Below the pieces are notes generated by a model that saw nothing but the letters and a program-made list of their open reading frames with translations, was not told the origin of the DNA and did no database searches. Source: Chromera velia (taxonomy: Eukaryota; Sar; Chromeraceae). From it: 42,009 nucleotides of DNA. Position numbers and translations under genes: made by a program. Positions 1-10,665 of the stretch are shown piece by piece. The first letter of the stretch is position 1. Each line of letters begins with the position of its first letter. The DNA lies in contig JAHBMJ010000712.1 of NCBI GenBank assembly GCA_018398765.1, positions 1 through 42,009 of the forward strand. The letters run 5' to 3'.

Positions 1-89
1 CCTACGGATCGATTTCATCGTGAGTCTTTATTTCTGTCTTCGTGTGTAGCTAGATATTCGTTCTTATAGTCTAGCAAACATCTCGGGTG

Positions 90-259
90 TGGGCGCGCTT
101 CGTGCATTGAATTAATTTAGAGTGAGATTGACAGTTGGATACAACAACAGCGAACAACAGACTGAATAGTAGGAGAGGAGAAGCATCTCCTCTCTGTCAG
201 TTCTCTCTCCATGAAATAATCAGATCAAGTATTCTTTATTAGAGTCATATACCCTTACA
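90..259 (+). repeat. Putative 5' LTR of a copia-like element
   Basis: This 170-bp segment starts with TGGGCGCG and ends with CCTTACA, so it has the TG...CA ends expected of an LTR. It lies 46 bp upstream of the gag-like start at 306. A second copy at 39308-39447 stops matching at exactly the same two ends and lacks an internal stretch of about 30 bp. I could not recognise a primer-binding site after position 259, and the 5-bp flanks of the two copies do not match, so pairing them as the LTRs of one element is not established. The 89 bases before it hold nothing I recognise. Confidence 0.5.
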
Positions 260-305
260 ATTTAGTGTGTCACGATCTGATTCAGTCCAATTTCTAATTT
301 TGAAA

Positions 306-857
306 ATGGTTGAGACTCGGATAGAGAAGAGAGCATGGAAAAAGGCAGAGGAGGCCGCAGCAAAAGCAAGTGCAGCTATGTAAGCAGATAGACAAGAGAT
401 GATTGTTCTCTCCCAAAAAGACTTACAGTCCTTGATTGATTCCTCCATCCAAAAGGGGATTCAGCAAGGAATGGCTGCTCTTGCTCCTTCTTTCTCTACA
501 GCTCCGGTCGTGCCATCTCCTCCTGTATGTTGCTTTGTCTCAAGAAGTAGATGAGGAGGAGGAAGAGGCCCCTTTTGCTCCTATTTTGTCTGCCTACTGG
601 TACGTGAAGGTAGACTTCGCTGCCGTTCCCCAGATTAAGGGGAAAGAGAGCATTTAGGAGTGGGTGCAGAAGTGGAAGAATTTTTGCAACGACCAGCTCC
701 CTTAAGAAAGATTTCCTGACCCCCAGAGTTGGAGGAACAAAATGAAAGTTTACTTCGACAAGATCGAGAACATCGTCGTGAGTGCTGACATCCAGAGGCT
801 GCTGGGTTAGGGTGTGTGTGCAGAAAACATCCCTCGCGCTCTCAAGAAAGAGTACGG
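306..857 (+). pseudogene. Copia-like gag, N-terminal part (broken)
   Basis: A single frame opens with an ATG at 306 and a lysine/alanine-rich helix (MVETRIEKRAWKK...). A Gln-rich helical stretch, an acidic run around 550-570 and a hydrophilic helical region follow, running up to position 857. In-frame stops occur near 379 (TAA), 655 (TAG), 703 (TAA) and 808 (TAG). The frame then meets the left end of CACTA-A at 861 and resumes at 10668 in the same frame. The gag assignment rests on position (after an LTR-like repeat, before zinc knuckles and a protease-like region), not on a conserved capsid motif. It is a dead copy. Confidence 0.55.
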
Positions 858-860
858 CAT

Positions 861-1023
861 CACTGAGATAACTTAATAATAATTATTTCATATTATAGGA
901 AATGTATAATTATTATTGCATCATTATTTAATGACTATAATAATTATTTAAAGAACATTCCTGAAAATCGATAATAATTATTTCTATTATATAATGCATG
1001 TAATAATTATTCATACACTTCAA
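861..1023. repeat. Left terminal repeat and subterminal AT-rich array of CACTA-A
   Basis: After the CACTGAGATAACTT terminus come many copies of AATAATTATT-like words up to about 1012. Similar arrays lie just inside the ends of CACTA-B and CACTA-C. In CACTA elements such subterminal repeats are transposase or accessory-protein binding sites; that role here is inference. Confidence 0.65.
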
Positions 1024-2928
1024 TGAGTCTCAACTGATGAGAAACGATCTGTATGATAATCACGATGATTCATTTGACTAGTCATTTAAAAAAGTTTAAT
1101 CCTAGATTTTATCATGTCATTTCTATCACTTCACTGGAATCCATCAATCCATCCTCTGAGTTTGCTGCAGCTGTCTGCATTAACTCGATTGTCTGGCATG
1201 ATTCGGATGCGATCTTTCACAGAGCAGACAGGGAAAACTGCATGGTCCCCAAGCTCTACATACTTACACATCGGAATGAGTTTAAACCTCGGCCAACTTT
1301 TCCTTTCATGCTCTGGTAATCGCTTCCACAGTCTGACGAATATAAAAGCATCATTCAAAGAAAGAAGCTTGCGCGCCTCTGCGCTCAACGACCAAATGTC
1401 CACACCCGGGCGAAGGAGGACAGAAAAAATTAGACGCAATCGACCACCCACAACAACGTCCGCCTCTTTTATAAATAGAAGAGAACGAAGCGGGCACCCA
1501 TTGTAGGAAAGACGAAGATCACACAAAACGTCGTCAAATACCGCCTGTCCACTGGGCATACCTTTGTATCCATTGAACCATGTACGAAAAGAAATAACCG
1601 CTGCTCTCATGTCATCTGTTACCCCCCCTGCAATCTCAAGCGGGTCACGCAGATTTCCTGAGTTTCCGAAACGTTGTCTTTCTCTGCATGACACCAGAAC
1701 GAAAAGCTCAAACTTTGAACTTTGCCTGGATTTCTCCTGCAAGGGCCTCTTTCTTTTCTTCTGTCTCAGCCTCTGTTCCTGCATCCCCACGCTTGGTCAG
1801 AGAAAGCACAAAAGAAGCAAGAAGAAAAGGAAGCTCCCGTCCCCCCCGAATGCATCCATCACCATTTGCAGAGAGTGGAAAAGAGAAATCGCCCACTGGG
1901 CCAAAGACCTTCTCCCTGAGTTTCTTTCTGAATTGCCTTACCTACACGTGACGCCTCTGCACATCAAGGAAACAAAACATCTCCCGTAAGCGCTCAAGTA
2001 AGTAAAGACGATCGCAGAGAGACTTTTTCCCTCCATATTGTTTCAACGAAATACAAGGAATGAATTTGTAGAGAAATTTGTGCTCAGACTCGAAAGACTC
2101 TGTGTTTGAATACAACAAGTTTCCGTGCTGTCTAATTTGACTTGCCATATGGAAAGCAGTCATGTGTGGCTTGATTCTCTTCCCCCCCTCTGATGTTACA
2201 CCCAATTCCTCCAGAAGTTCCATCATTTGCTTTTGGCTCTCTCTGGCACTGACCGCAAACGAAGCAACCGCACTCTCTGGCCATGTTGACCGCCGAAGTC
2301 GAGCCACGACAGCCGTATTTGCAGACAACACTTGCACACACGAGGACAGCTGCCTCTCCCTCTCTCTCTCAGCACGAGACGTCTGGCCTTCTTCATTCAG
2401 GTGTGCACGGAAGTCAGAAATGGAAGCCAGAGCAAAAGGGGAAGCACAGAGCAATTCTTTTCTCTGCCTTGCTGTGAAGCCGTTCCAGCTCGTCACATTT
2501 CGCAGAGGAATGCTGTCGGGAAGAGGAGCAAGATTGGAAAGATACTTCTCAAAAGCGGCTAGCAGTGCTCTCCTTTTTCCATGTGGAAAGAAGCCACTCT
2601 CTGTTTTCAAAATCATGTCTGTTAGATAAGCATCACAACCGTGACGCCCCGAGTGCATTTCATCCGGCGGACATTGATAGAAAGGATCAAAGGCGACAAA
2701 TCCGAGGAAAAAAAGCAGGGTGGGCGTGAAGTGGAAAGAACGTTCTTTTTGTAAAGTGAGGAGCCTCTCACGGGCTTGCTTGCATCTCAACTCTGACTGC
2801 GACTCATTCTTACTTGCTGTCCACAATCTCTTCATCTCCTCGTGTAGGGCCATGTACCAGGCTTGATCCTTTGCTCCTAGGTGCATCCTGGTAACTTGGT
2901 AGTCAGCCAGAAATAGGGGGGTGGTTAC

Positions 2929-4605
2929 CAGGTTGGCCGGTAACCTGGCCGGCCGAGTTGCGGCGGCGCCGCGGGCCCGCGCCGCGGCCCAATCGACGTC
3001 CGTGCGGCCGCCGCGCGGCCTTGGCGCAATGGGGGCCGCCGCGACCGCTCCCGGCGCGTCAGGCGTGCTTGCGATACCCGTGCGCGCCTGTATGCAGTCT
3101 CCTGTCGCAATTGAATGTGATCGTTCAGTGATGCAAAGGTCAGTCACTTTCTTATGTGGAAACGTCGCGACCCTGTGTTGTTGAAACGTTGGTTTTGCTC
3201 TTGATTGAGCAGTTGTTCCCCAAAGAAGCCAAACTTGGAAGTTTCAAGATGTCGAAAGGCAAACTGTTCACACAGATTCCAGCTGTCATTCTTCCTTTAC
3301 AGGGCGGTGCAGAAGTTGGATCGCAAAAGCCCGGAAAATGTGCATTTTGTCAGTTTGAGTGGAAATCGGTTCGCATTGACCGTTGTGTAAGACATTTGAT
3401 AAAGACAGCTGGTTCTGCTGAGTACAACTGCAAGAGCGTTCCAGAAGACATTGTGAAGAAACTGAAACAGCTTTACCCCCAGTTCGCTCAACCCGATGAG
3501 GCGTCCCCAGCTGCCTCGTTGCCTTCTCTCATAGACTCCGAAGCATCACCGGGTGCGTCAAGTGTTGCTGCATCAGCTGCGGGGTCAAGGCGTCATGCAG
3601 ACTTCCACATGGAGTCAGAGCGACCTCCCAAGAAGCAGATAACAATTGAGGGCTCTTAGAACGCAACCAACAAGCCTTCCGTACACATGGCTATCTCCCG
3701 CTTCTTCATCGAACAAGGACTCCTGTTTGTGAAGGTTGGAACCCCAGCTTTCAGAGAAATGTTTGAGATGATTGCAAAATACGGGAGGCACTCTTCTGGC
3801 TCATACATGGACTGCCCCTCCAGAAACAAGCTTGCCCACAACCTCTTGAACAAGACCCACTCCTTGAGTGACAGAGAGACCTCCAAGATTATCCATGAAA
3901 GAGGATCGGATTGGAGAGGAAACCTTCTGCAAATATTTTTTTACAGATGTGACAGAAGAGACCCTCGCAGAAGAATAAGAGGCTTTGGAGGTTGAGTTGG
4001 AGGAGAGAGCAAATGAGCCTGATGCATCCACAGAAGCAGTCAGAAGAGGGGGAGGGGAGGAAGTCATCGATTTTGTCCAGCCTCAGCCTCGGGCTGTTGT
4101 CAATGCCAAGAAGAGTCTGAGAAGAGGCGCTAGATAGAAAGTATCTGCGCAAATCAGTTGATGGATCAAAATCCCTCAACTGGTTTTTGTTCAGATACAG
4201 CTATCGCGTCGAGTTGACTGTACATGTGTTTCACGCGTATTTTGTGCATGTATGTATGCTTTCATGCCGCATGAATGTGTTTCATCGATTTTCATGCATG
4301 TTATTCGCTTGTTGTGCGTGCATATGAGTTTCATGCGTGAAAGAAAAACAGTTTTAGGATTCAAAAGTTTCCACGTCTTTCGAATGCGGCCAGATTTTTT
4401 TTTAATTTTTTTTCTATAATTTTTTTTTCTATATTTTTTTTTAATTTTTTTTTCTAGATTTTTATTTTTGTTTTTTTTTTTTAATTATATGGCCGGTAAA
4501 CCGGTAACCTGGCCATTGTTAAAAAATTGGTCTAGCCCGGCCAGGTGACCGGTTACCCGGTAATTACTCGGCCATCATGTAACTAGGCCTTTGCTGGCCA
4601 ACCCT
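2929..4605 (+). mobile_element. hAT-type element inserted in the CACTA-A transposase
   Basis: The segment splits the Plavaka-like transposase. It is bounded on the left by CAGGTTGGCC (2929-2938) and on the right by GGCCAACCCT (4596-4605), an imperfect inverted pair. Inside these are further inverted CCGGTAACCTGGCC-like blocks (2938-2952 and 4490-4565). It carries the hAT transposase remnant at 3249-3995. The left interior (2940-3065) is very GC- and CpG-rich, while 4390-4485 is nearly pure A/T. I did not find a matching 8-bp target duplication, so the exact borders are uncertain by tens of bases. Confidence 0.65.
3249..3995 (+). pseudogene. hAT transposase N-terminal part: BED-type finger and DUF659-like block
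   Basis: The chosen start is the ATG at 3249. KCAFCQFEWKSVRIDRCVRH, then AG...YNCKSVPEDIV, matches the plant-type hAT zinc finger (CX2C, R...H, a following Cys, then VPxxV). After a Ser/Ala-rich linker, MAISRFFIEQGLLFVKVGTP and FREMFEMIAKYGR match the start of the DUF659 domain of hAT transposases (IxxFFxxNGLPFxxxxSPxFxxMxxxIxxYG). A TAG at 3657-3659 separates the two domains in the same frame, and the frame ends at 3995. In an overlapping frame an acidic stretch continues to about 4133 after a splice-acceptor-like T-tract. The catalytic core and the hATC dimerisation domain are missing, so the remnant cannot be active. Confidence 0.75.
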
Positions 4606-4686
4606 CTTGAGGAAACGTGTGGAGAGCCTCTGTCGGGACTTCACAATGCCTGAACGTTCAGAAGGAAGAGAGAGTAGACGAGACAT

Positions 4687-4774
4687 GTACACACTCACAC
4701 ACACTCTCACTCACTCACACACACACATACACACACACATATACACATACATATATACATACACACACACATAC

Positions 4775-4847
<73 letters not shown>

Positions 4848-4867
4848 TAGAGACAGAGACAGAGAGG
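4687..4867. repeat. CA microsatellite followed by GA microsatellite
   Basis: An imperfect CA/TA repeat runs to about 4808 and switches to an uninterrupted GA repeat and then AGAGAC units. On the minus strand this is GT/CT-rich and falls between two transposase coding blocks, with an acceptor-like CTTCTGAACGTTCAG ending near 4652, so it probably occupies an intron. Reading frames through it are low-complexity artefacts. Confidence 0.9.
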
Positions 4868-6330
4868 GAAGGAGGGAGAAGGAGAGAGACGGACTGCACG
4901 ACGGACTGGTAAGGGAGTACGGAGGTGGTCTTGTCATATTGCTGCATCACTTTGTTTGCTTCAGGTTCATCCAGAGAAAGAGTCTGAAGAGGCGTGTGAA
5001 GGACATCATTCTTTGGCTCAAGGGACCGCGAATTTTCTTTCCTGCAAAGAAGGGTAAAGGGGTGACCGGACGTCTCTGCCTCTGCTGCATCCTCAAAGAG
5101 GAAGGTCATCATCTGTGTGTATAGATCTTTCACAACCGTTTGCGCCGTCGCAGTGGTCTCTTCCTCCGGAAGCTTCAAACTGGGCCAAAACCCCAGACAC
5201 ACGCGCCCCAAAGAGCTGCAAAAGAGATCAAGACCAAACGACATAGTAGAAATGTACATGGGGGTTAAACGTTTTTTTACCATGCCATCCTTACTAAAAA
5301 TGATAGGAAGCAGCCCCCTTTCTCTTTCACTTCCGTCTCTTTAACTCTCGTCTGCTTCAGTCCCTTCTCCTTCACCCTGACTCCCGATCAACGCCTCAAA
5401 GGCATCGATAAAGAAGTCCCCAGAGTTTGCATGGGGACCATACACCCGCTCTTGGCCGTCCCCTCCCACCTTCGGCTGGTAAATCTCCTTCGGAATGATT
5501 TTGATCGACTCATCCCCCCCAGGCCACCGCTTGCATGCACGGGTGATGAGGTACTGAAGGCACTCAAGGGGTTTTCGGTAAAAGAGAACGAATTCCCTCT
5601 CCTTCTTCTCCTTCTTGTCTATCAATGCGGGGTGTATAAAAGTTTCTTGGTAGAACGAGGGAACGGAAGGGATGCAGTCTTCCTGTACCATCCGGGCATA
5701 TTCTGACTCAAACTTTTTCCGAAGAGTTTTCATTGCTTGAACTGACTTCCCCATTGTCTGTCGACCTCCTTTGAAGAGGTCTGGGAGAGAAAAAAGTGGG
5801 TCTTTCAACATGTCCAGTATGACAAGAGCTCTTGAGTCGCTCAACCTAAGCTCAGACATAATAAAAAGAAACCTGGCCTGACTGTATGATAGGTGTTCCC
5901 ACTCGTACTCTGACTCCTCACCCTCTTCGCTTTCATTTGAAGCCTCTGAGCCCTCTTCTTCTTCAGCTGCATCCTGCCAAATGTTGGCTGCCCCCTCCGC
6001 ACTTTCATCAAGAGGCTCCAACACATCAGTCCCACTCCCATCAGGAGGTGCGATCGCCTCATTCGAAGAACCTTGGAGAGAGGCAGAACGCTTGGTTTGA
6101 ATTAGAAGGAGGGCCTCTTCAATCGTTATTCTATGTGCTTCCTTGAGGTGTGTGGTAATAAAATAATTTTTCTTGATGGAGTCAGTATCTCAAAAACACA
6201 ATCTGCACCCCTTGCCAGGGCAGCGCCATATCCCAGCCCCTTCAGCCTTCTGCAACGGTCCAAACAAGACGGATTGCACTCCTGTGCCGAGGCCTTTTGC
6301 TCGGCTTTGCAAACAACGATTCTTAGGCAT

Positions 6331-6815
6331 CCTGAGTAAAAGAACCGACGAGGATACAGATTTCTAGTGTTGCGTATACTGTTTCATCATATTGTATTTT
6401 TCCACCAGATTCTTCCGCCGTTGACGAGTGTCAGCTACTAGGTAGGCAGGCAGGCAGACAGACAGACAGACGTGCCCGATGTGATAGAAGAGGAGTCCGA
6501 CCTTGATTCAGATCTTGAACTTCAATGCCGTCTCTGTTCGCTGTCGGTTCCGGTGCCAACCCGGTGCCAAAATTTTTTGGCCGCCATGCAAAAATGTACG
6601 CGCGCACGCGCAACCAAATTTTTTTTGTCTCTCCCCTGTCGATTCAGTGTCGAAGCAATGTTGAGCATCACTGAGCTGCAACGTTCATCTCACCGACTTC
6701 TACATGAGGAACCCACCATCTCTCATCACATCTGCCCTTTTTCTTGAGAAGATACACTAGCACTCTCAGTTATCTATTTGGTAGCCTTTCCTGAGCTTCA
6801 GGAAACAACAACAAC
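6331..6815. promoter_or_regulatory. Divergent intergenic region between transposase and second gene
   Basis: This 485-bp stretch lies between the start of the minus-strand transposase (6330) and the beginning of the plus-strand second gene. It presumably holds both promoters. I see a (GGCA)n/(GACA)n microsatellite at about 6441-6472, but no recognisable TATA box or operator. A head-to-head gap of similar size separates the two genes in CACTA-B (about 17440-17985). The promoter role is inference from layout. Confidence 0.4.
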
Positions 6816-8224
6816 TTGGAGACGGAAAAAGTGTATCAAACTGAAATACTTGCAACTCAGAAATTCTGTGACGGCTGCCGAGCTATGGTTCAAAGAGGAA
6901 AAAGGACGAAGAGTAGTCATGTTCTGAAGAGAAAAAGCACAGCCAACTCCTCGGTGGATGTGGAGGAAGGCAAGCAACAATACATTGGCAAGCTCTATGG
7001 TGTGAATCCGAGCCAGAAAAAAAAAAAGAAGGAGGCGCTGGGGCAAGAGCCCAGAAAGCAAGAGGATGTAGACCTATCAAACACAGATGTGGACGAGCCT
7101 TGCACTGGTTCTGGGATGGGAAAGGGAAAAAAAAAGATGGCAGTCGACGTTGTGTCAGCTGAAATGAAACGGATGGAGAAGCAAGCTCTCAAAATCAAGA
7201 AATTCCCTCCCAAGCAGTTTGCGGCAGTCAAGAATTTTGTTCCCTCGTGGCTCTTTGCGTTTGAGAACAGACTGCAAATGAACTTGATTGGGGAGGTTAG
7301 AAAGGAAATCCGAGCTCCCCGACCAGGGGTTTATAACCTTTTAGGTCTTTAGTCTTCTGCTTCCCTAAGAGTCCCCGTCTCCACTATGACCACTCGCCCT
7401 GACTCGGATGAGGAGGTGCGACCTGTCGAGACCAACATACTGAGGCTGCAGAGGGGAAGCCGAGGGTGGAGTATGAAGGCACTGCCACGTTCTCGAAATT
7501 CGTTGAGGACAGAGTTGTGGCAGAGGACTATTCTACCCTTGAAGACATTTTCTTCATCGTCTCTCGGTCAGTGTATCTTTTCCATCTCTGACCCACGTGC
7601 CCCGGCCTTCCCATACTTTCCCCAGACAAGCAGACTTTGATCCTCCTAGAGTACTCAAAGAAATCTCTTTGAGCTCTTCTTTCTCACTTTCTGACCTTAT
7701 CAGTTCATATCCTTAGTGGTTTATTTCCGTCTCTCTGTGTCTGTCTCTCCCGCCTTTCCTAAATCGTTGCCTGCAGAGGAGACGTCACGAAGTCTGACCC
7801 GCGTGCTTTTGACCATTTCGGCAACTTCAAGAATCCCTGGAAAGATGTACTGCAACCGGGCGTGTTAAAGGGGAAAGACGGGCGCATTCGGGTCTTGGAA
7901 TTGACATTTGTAGGTCTCTCAGATAGGAGCACCATGAGAAACATCAATCTCACCACCCAGATGTTCAACGCCTTGCATGCGGTGTTCGTAAAGACCTTCG
8001 AGAAGGACATGCCCTTATCGTTCCAGTCGAAAACGACGACAACGGCTTCTTTCAGAGAGGCTGTACGAGCTCTCGCTGATGAGAGAGAGAACCCTTTCCA
8101 GGGACGCCTCCAGAAATGGCGGGGGTTGGTCTCTCTCTTACTCTTCATATTTCTCTTTCCTATCCCCTTTCCTTCCCTTTTCTCTCTTTTGCTCTTTGGT
8201 CTCTTTTGATCTCTTTCCCTTTCT

Positions 8225-8269
8225 ACACACACTCCACACACGTACACATTCACACACACACACACACAG

Positions 8270-8301
<32 letters not shown>

Positions 8302-8423
8302 ACATACACACATACACACACACACACACACACATACACACATATACACACACACACACATATACACACATACACACACACATACCTTTCCATGGGGAAC
8401 CTTTTCCACACACACACACATAC

Positions 8424-8464
<41 letters not shown>

Positions 8465-8508
8465 TACACACACACACACCCTTTCCAGGGGGAACCTTTT
8501 CCACATAT

Positions 8509-8539
<31 letters not shown>

Positions 8540-8545
8540 GGCACA
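8225..8545. repeat. CA microsatellite inside intron 2 of the second gene
   Basis: About 320 bp of imperfect CA/TA repeat is interrupted twice by near-identical CCTTTCCA...GGGGAACCTTTTCCA blocks (8386-8410 and 8480-8502). This suggests that the tract grew by duplicating a larger unit of about 93 bp. It lies wholly within the inferred intron 8125-8598. Confidence 0.9.
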
Positions 8546-8939
8546 CACGCATGCACAGACAGTCATTTTCCTTCGTCTTCTTGCTACAAGTTCTGCAGAG
8601 CGGCCTCAACCATCAAGACGGAGACTGATCAAATCTCCAACTTTCTGTATAAGCACCTCCATCTCGATCGAGAAGACATTATAGAGTTCATCTCAGACTA
8701 GGTCTACCGTGACCGCCTCTGTTTTCCACAGATTCTGCTCAATTATGGAGGGGCAGAAGGAATTGCACTTCGACCGGGAGAGCCCGTTTCGTTTTTTGCA
8801 AACATGTATGCAAAGGCCCTTGAGCAGGGCAAGATGCTTCCCGAGTGTTACTTCAAGACCGTTGCGCCTGATGGGTCTAGGGGGGTGACTGCATCGGAGA
8901 CAGCATCAATCATCCTTTATGTCTCAAAGGTCAGGAAAA

Positions 8940-9145
8940 GGTAGAAATCTGTATCATGGCTCCCCCTCTCTCTTCTTTCCTTCTTTCTTGCCTTCCTTCC
9001 TTGAAGTTAGTTCCTTCCTTCCTTCCTTCCAGCCTTTTTTCCCCCCTTCCTTTCTTCCTTCCTTCCTTCTTCTTCTTTCTCTCTCTTTTTCCCCTCTCTG
9101 TGTGTGAGTATGCATGCATGTGTGTATGTGTGTGTATGTGTATGT

Positions 9146-9188
<43 letters not shown>

Positions 9189-9200
9189 TGTGCGTGTGGT
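8940..9200. repeat. Pyrimidine and TG microsatellites inside intron 3 of the second gene
   Basis: A CTTT/CCTT-rich tract (about 8960-9095) is followed by an imperfect TG/TATG repeat (about 9118-9198). Both fall within the inferred intron 8930-9228 and directly precede the acceptor at TTTATCTCGATGCAG. Confidence 0.9.
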
Positions 9201-9981
9201 CTATGCCATTTTTTTTATCTCGATGCAGATCATCGCAGGAGAAAACCCTCATCAGAGGGGATGGGGGCGGGATGTCTTCGGTCTGACGGATACAATCGAG
9301 TTCCTTCAAGAGGCGCTCGCAGATGCTCAGTTGAGACTTCGAAGGGATGTGCAGGGAGCACGTGTCACCCGTGAGTTGTTTTGTGAGGAGCGGGATGAAC
9401 TGAATGAGAGGGTTGCCGCCCTTACACAGTTCTTAGGAGAGCATCTCCTGCCCCCCCGTTCAAAATGGACAAATGTGACCATTCCTCTGCTGTGGAAGCG
9501 GAGCGCCAAATTTTTTTCGTGCGCCAAACAGGGGGAGAAGGGAAGGGGGGGCTCTGATGGGAAGGGGGGTGGAGAGGAGGTCTTGGAGGAGCGGCAGGGA
9601 TGGGAAAGAAACGCGGGTCAGGAGGATGTGGAGGGGGGGGGCTCTAATGGGGAGGGGGACAGAGAGGAGGTCCTGGAGGAGCGGCAATAGCAGGAAGGGG
9701 ACAAGGGGGGAGAGAATATGGAGCAGGCAGTTGTGCTGCTTGAGGAGGAAGAGAGAGAGCTAGAGAGAAAGCTGCACGCTCTCAGAGACAAAAAGAAGCA
9801 GTCGTCAACCTCTTCTACTTCTTCTTCCTCCTGCTCCTCCTCTTCAGCTGCTCCGAAAGGGGGGTTGCGGTTGAAGGGGCGGAAGGGGGGCGGTCTCATT
9901 CGTCCCTTCTCTCAGTCAGGTTCCTCTTCTGGGCCGCGCTCTACGGCTGCGTCTTCCTACATGTTGAGGACATACACATAA

Positions 9982-10507
9982 AAGGAAAAAGAAGAAAAGA
10001 AAGGAAAGGAAAACAAAGAACGAGCTCCTTTCCTTCCCGAATCGATCGCTTTCTTTCTACCTGTCTATCTACGTGTCTCTCTCTCTCTCTTACAGATCTA
10101 CTTGTCTCTCTGTCTTTTGGAGGTCTACCGTCTTTCTTTCTTTCTTTCTTTCTTTCACATGCATAAATTTTCTGAAGGGGAACAGGAATAGTCCAGAGGG
10201 GCGCCATCAAATCGCACAGTAAGGCCTTCCTTACCTGATTCTTTGAGTCTCTCATGAAGAAGGAAAAGAAAAAGAAAAAGAGGGAGAAAGAAAAAAAGTT
10301 ATTTCTTTTCGTACTTTTTATGTGGATCGCAATAATTTGTTCCTCTTTCTTTCCTCTCGACCAGTTTGTCTGCCGAAGTCTGTGATGTCGGCGTCGTCGA
10401 GAGGTCGTGTATACCAGGTCCCTCCTTGCCTGCCTAGTCGTTCTCTTTGCTGGTGCGGAAGCGAGTATCGACCAGCCATGAGGACTTTCATTATTGAAAG
10501 CCACTCC
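9982..10507. other. Spacer between second gene and right end of CACTA-A
   Basis: No gene is visible. The stretch holds purine-rich and pyrimidine-rich tracts, including a short CTTT repeat near 10131-10157 and an A/G-rich run at 10257-10300. It probably contains the 3' UTR of the second gene. Confidence 0.5.
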
Positions 10508-10665
10508 TGTGTTTGAATAATTATTATTTCGATGTATAATGATTATGTCTGAATAATCATTATTGATATGAATGATTATAATATTGGTCAATAGTAATTA
10601 TTTTTAAATAGTGGTTATAGAGTTTCAATAATTATTATGCAAAACATCTTTGAGTTATCCCAGTG
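10508..10665. repeat. Right subterminal AT-rich array and terminal repeat of CACTA-A
   Basis: AATAATTATTATT, ATAATGATTAT and AATAATCATTATT words fill 10516-10640. GAGTTATCCCAGTG at 10652-10665 then forms the right terminus, the inverted counterpart of the left end at 861-874. Confidence 0.65.

Larger units (their letters stand above)
1131..6330 (-). pseudogene. Plavaka/Tnp2-like transposase of CACTA-A (broken)
   Basis: The likely start is the ATG at 6330, which precedes a CX4C...HX4H finger (WRCPGKGC, then THLKEAH). Next come an acidic stretch, a helical region and RVYGPHANSGDFFIDAF (about 5400-5450). PIIFSKDGMVKKR with MYIS (5260-5315) and LGFWPSLKLP match the PI...SD...PVY...GYLP..KL blocks of Plavaka/Tnp2 transposases. 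CPPDEMHSGRHG (about 2640-2680) fits the DxxH block, and PHMTAFHMASQIRQHG followed by NTESFESEHKF (2070-2150) fits the C-terminal TE-containing block. Candidate catalytic acids are the Asp of SKDG, the Asp of PPDEMH and the Glu of TESFE. Breaks: TGA at 6190-6192, TAA at 5341-5343, the hAT insertion (2929-4605) and frameshifts around 1710-1945. A probable intron (about 4655-4900) contains the GT/CT microsatellite. The C-terminus (1131-1790) aligns well with copy B. Confidence 0.75.
6816..9981 (+). pseudogene. Second gene of CACTA-A, unknown function, four exons
   Basis: I do not recognise the family. The proposed exons are up to 7566, 7777-8124, 8599-8929 and 9229-9981. Donors read GTCAGT, GTTGGT and GTCAGG; acceptors read CTGCAG, CTGCAG and GATGCAG. 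All three junctions keep phase. Exon 1 holds a basic Lys-rich region and AVDVVSAEMKRMEKQ, a helical block also found in copy B (AVDVINKEMKALEKK). Exon 4 ends in a coiled-coil-like Glu/Leu run (LLEEEERELERKL) and a Ser-rich tail. In-frame TAGs at 7350-7352, 8699-8701 and 9688-9690 and a frameshift near 7425 break it. The start is uncertain: the frame opens at a TTG at 6816 and the first ATG is at 6885. Its divergent position next to a transposase in two elements suggests an accessory protein, perhaps end-binding; this is inference. Confidence 0.6.
861..10665. mobile_element. CACTA-A: two-gene Plavaka/CACTA-like DNA transposon
   Basis: The left end reads CACTGAGATAACTT (861-874) and the right end is its inverted counterpart, AAGTTATCCCAGTG-like (GAGTTATCCCAGTG at 10652-10665); the 14-bp repeats match at 12 positions. 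Both ends are flanked by AT (859-860 and 10666-10667). Removing the element and one AT rejoins the gag frame exactly. AT-rich subterminal arrays lie inside both ends. The body holds a transposase gene on the minus strand (1131-6330) and a divergent multi-exon gene on the plus strand (6816-9981), about 0.5 kb apart head to head. A hAT-type insertion of about 1.7 kb interrupts the transposase. Both genes are broken, so the copy is not autonomous. The superfamily is inferred from the transposase motifs and CACT-type ends; a 2-bp target duplication is shorter than the 3 bp usual for En/Spm. Confidence 0.8.

Noticed and set aside
1942..3147. A single intact 401-codon gene.
   Set aside because: The first 70 or so codons are translated from the end of the inserted hAT element. 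Only the remainder is transposase, and its true upstream part lies beyond the insertion.
8225..8566. ORFs rich in HTHTHT or VCVCVC in CA/TG microsatellites (also at 4687, 9118 and 34945).
   Set aside because: Low-complexity translations of dinucleotide repeats in all frames and both strands.
8702..8731. A 30-nt intron (GTCTAC...TTCCACAG) that would remove the TAG in exon 3 of the second gene; also 26-29 nt candidates near 25450 and 24018.
   Set aside because: The TAG lies just upstream of the donor and stays in frame after removal, and the other candidates break the downstream frame.
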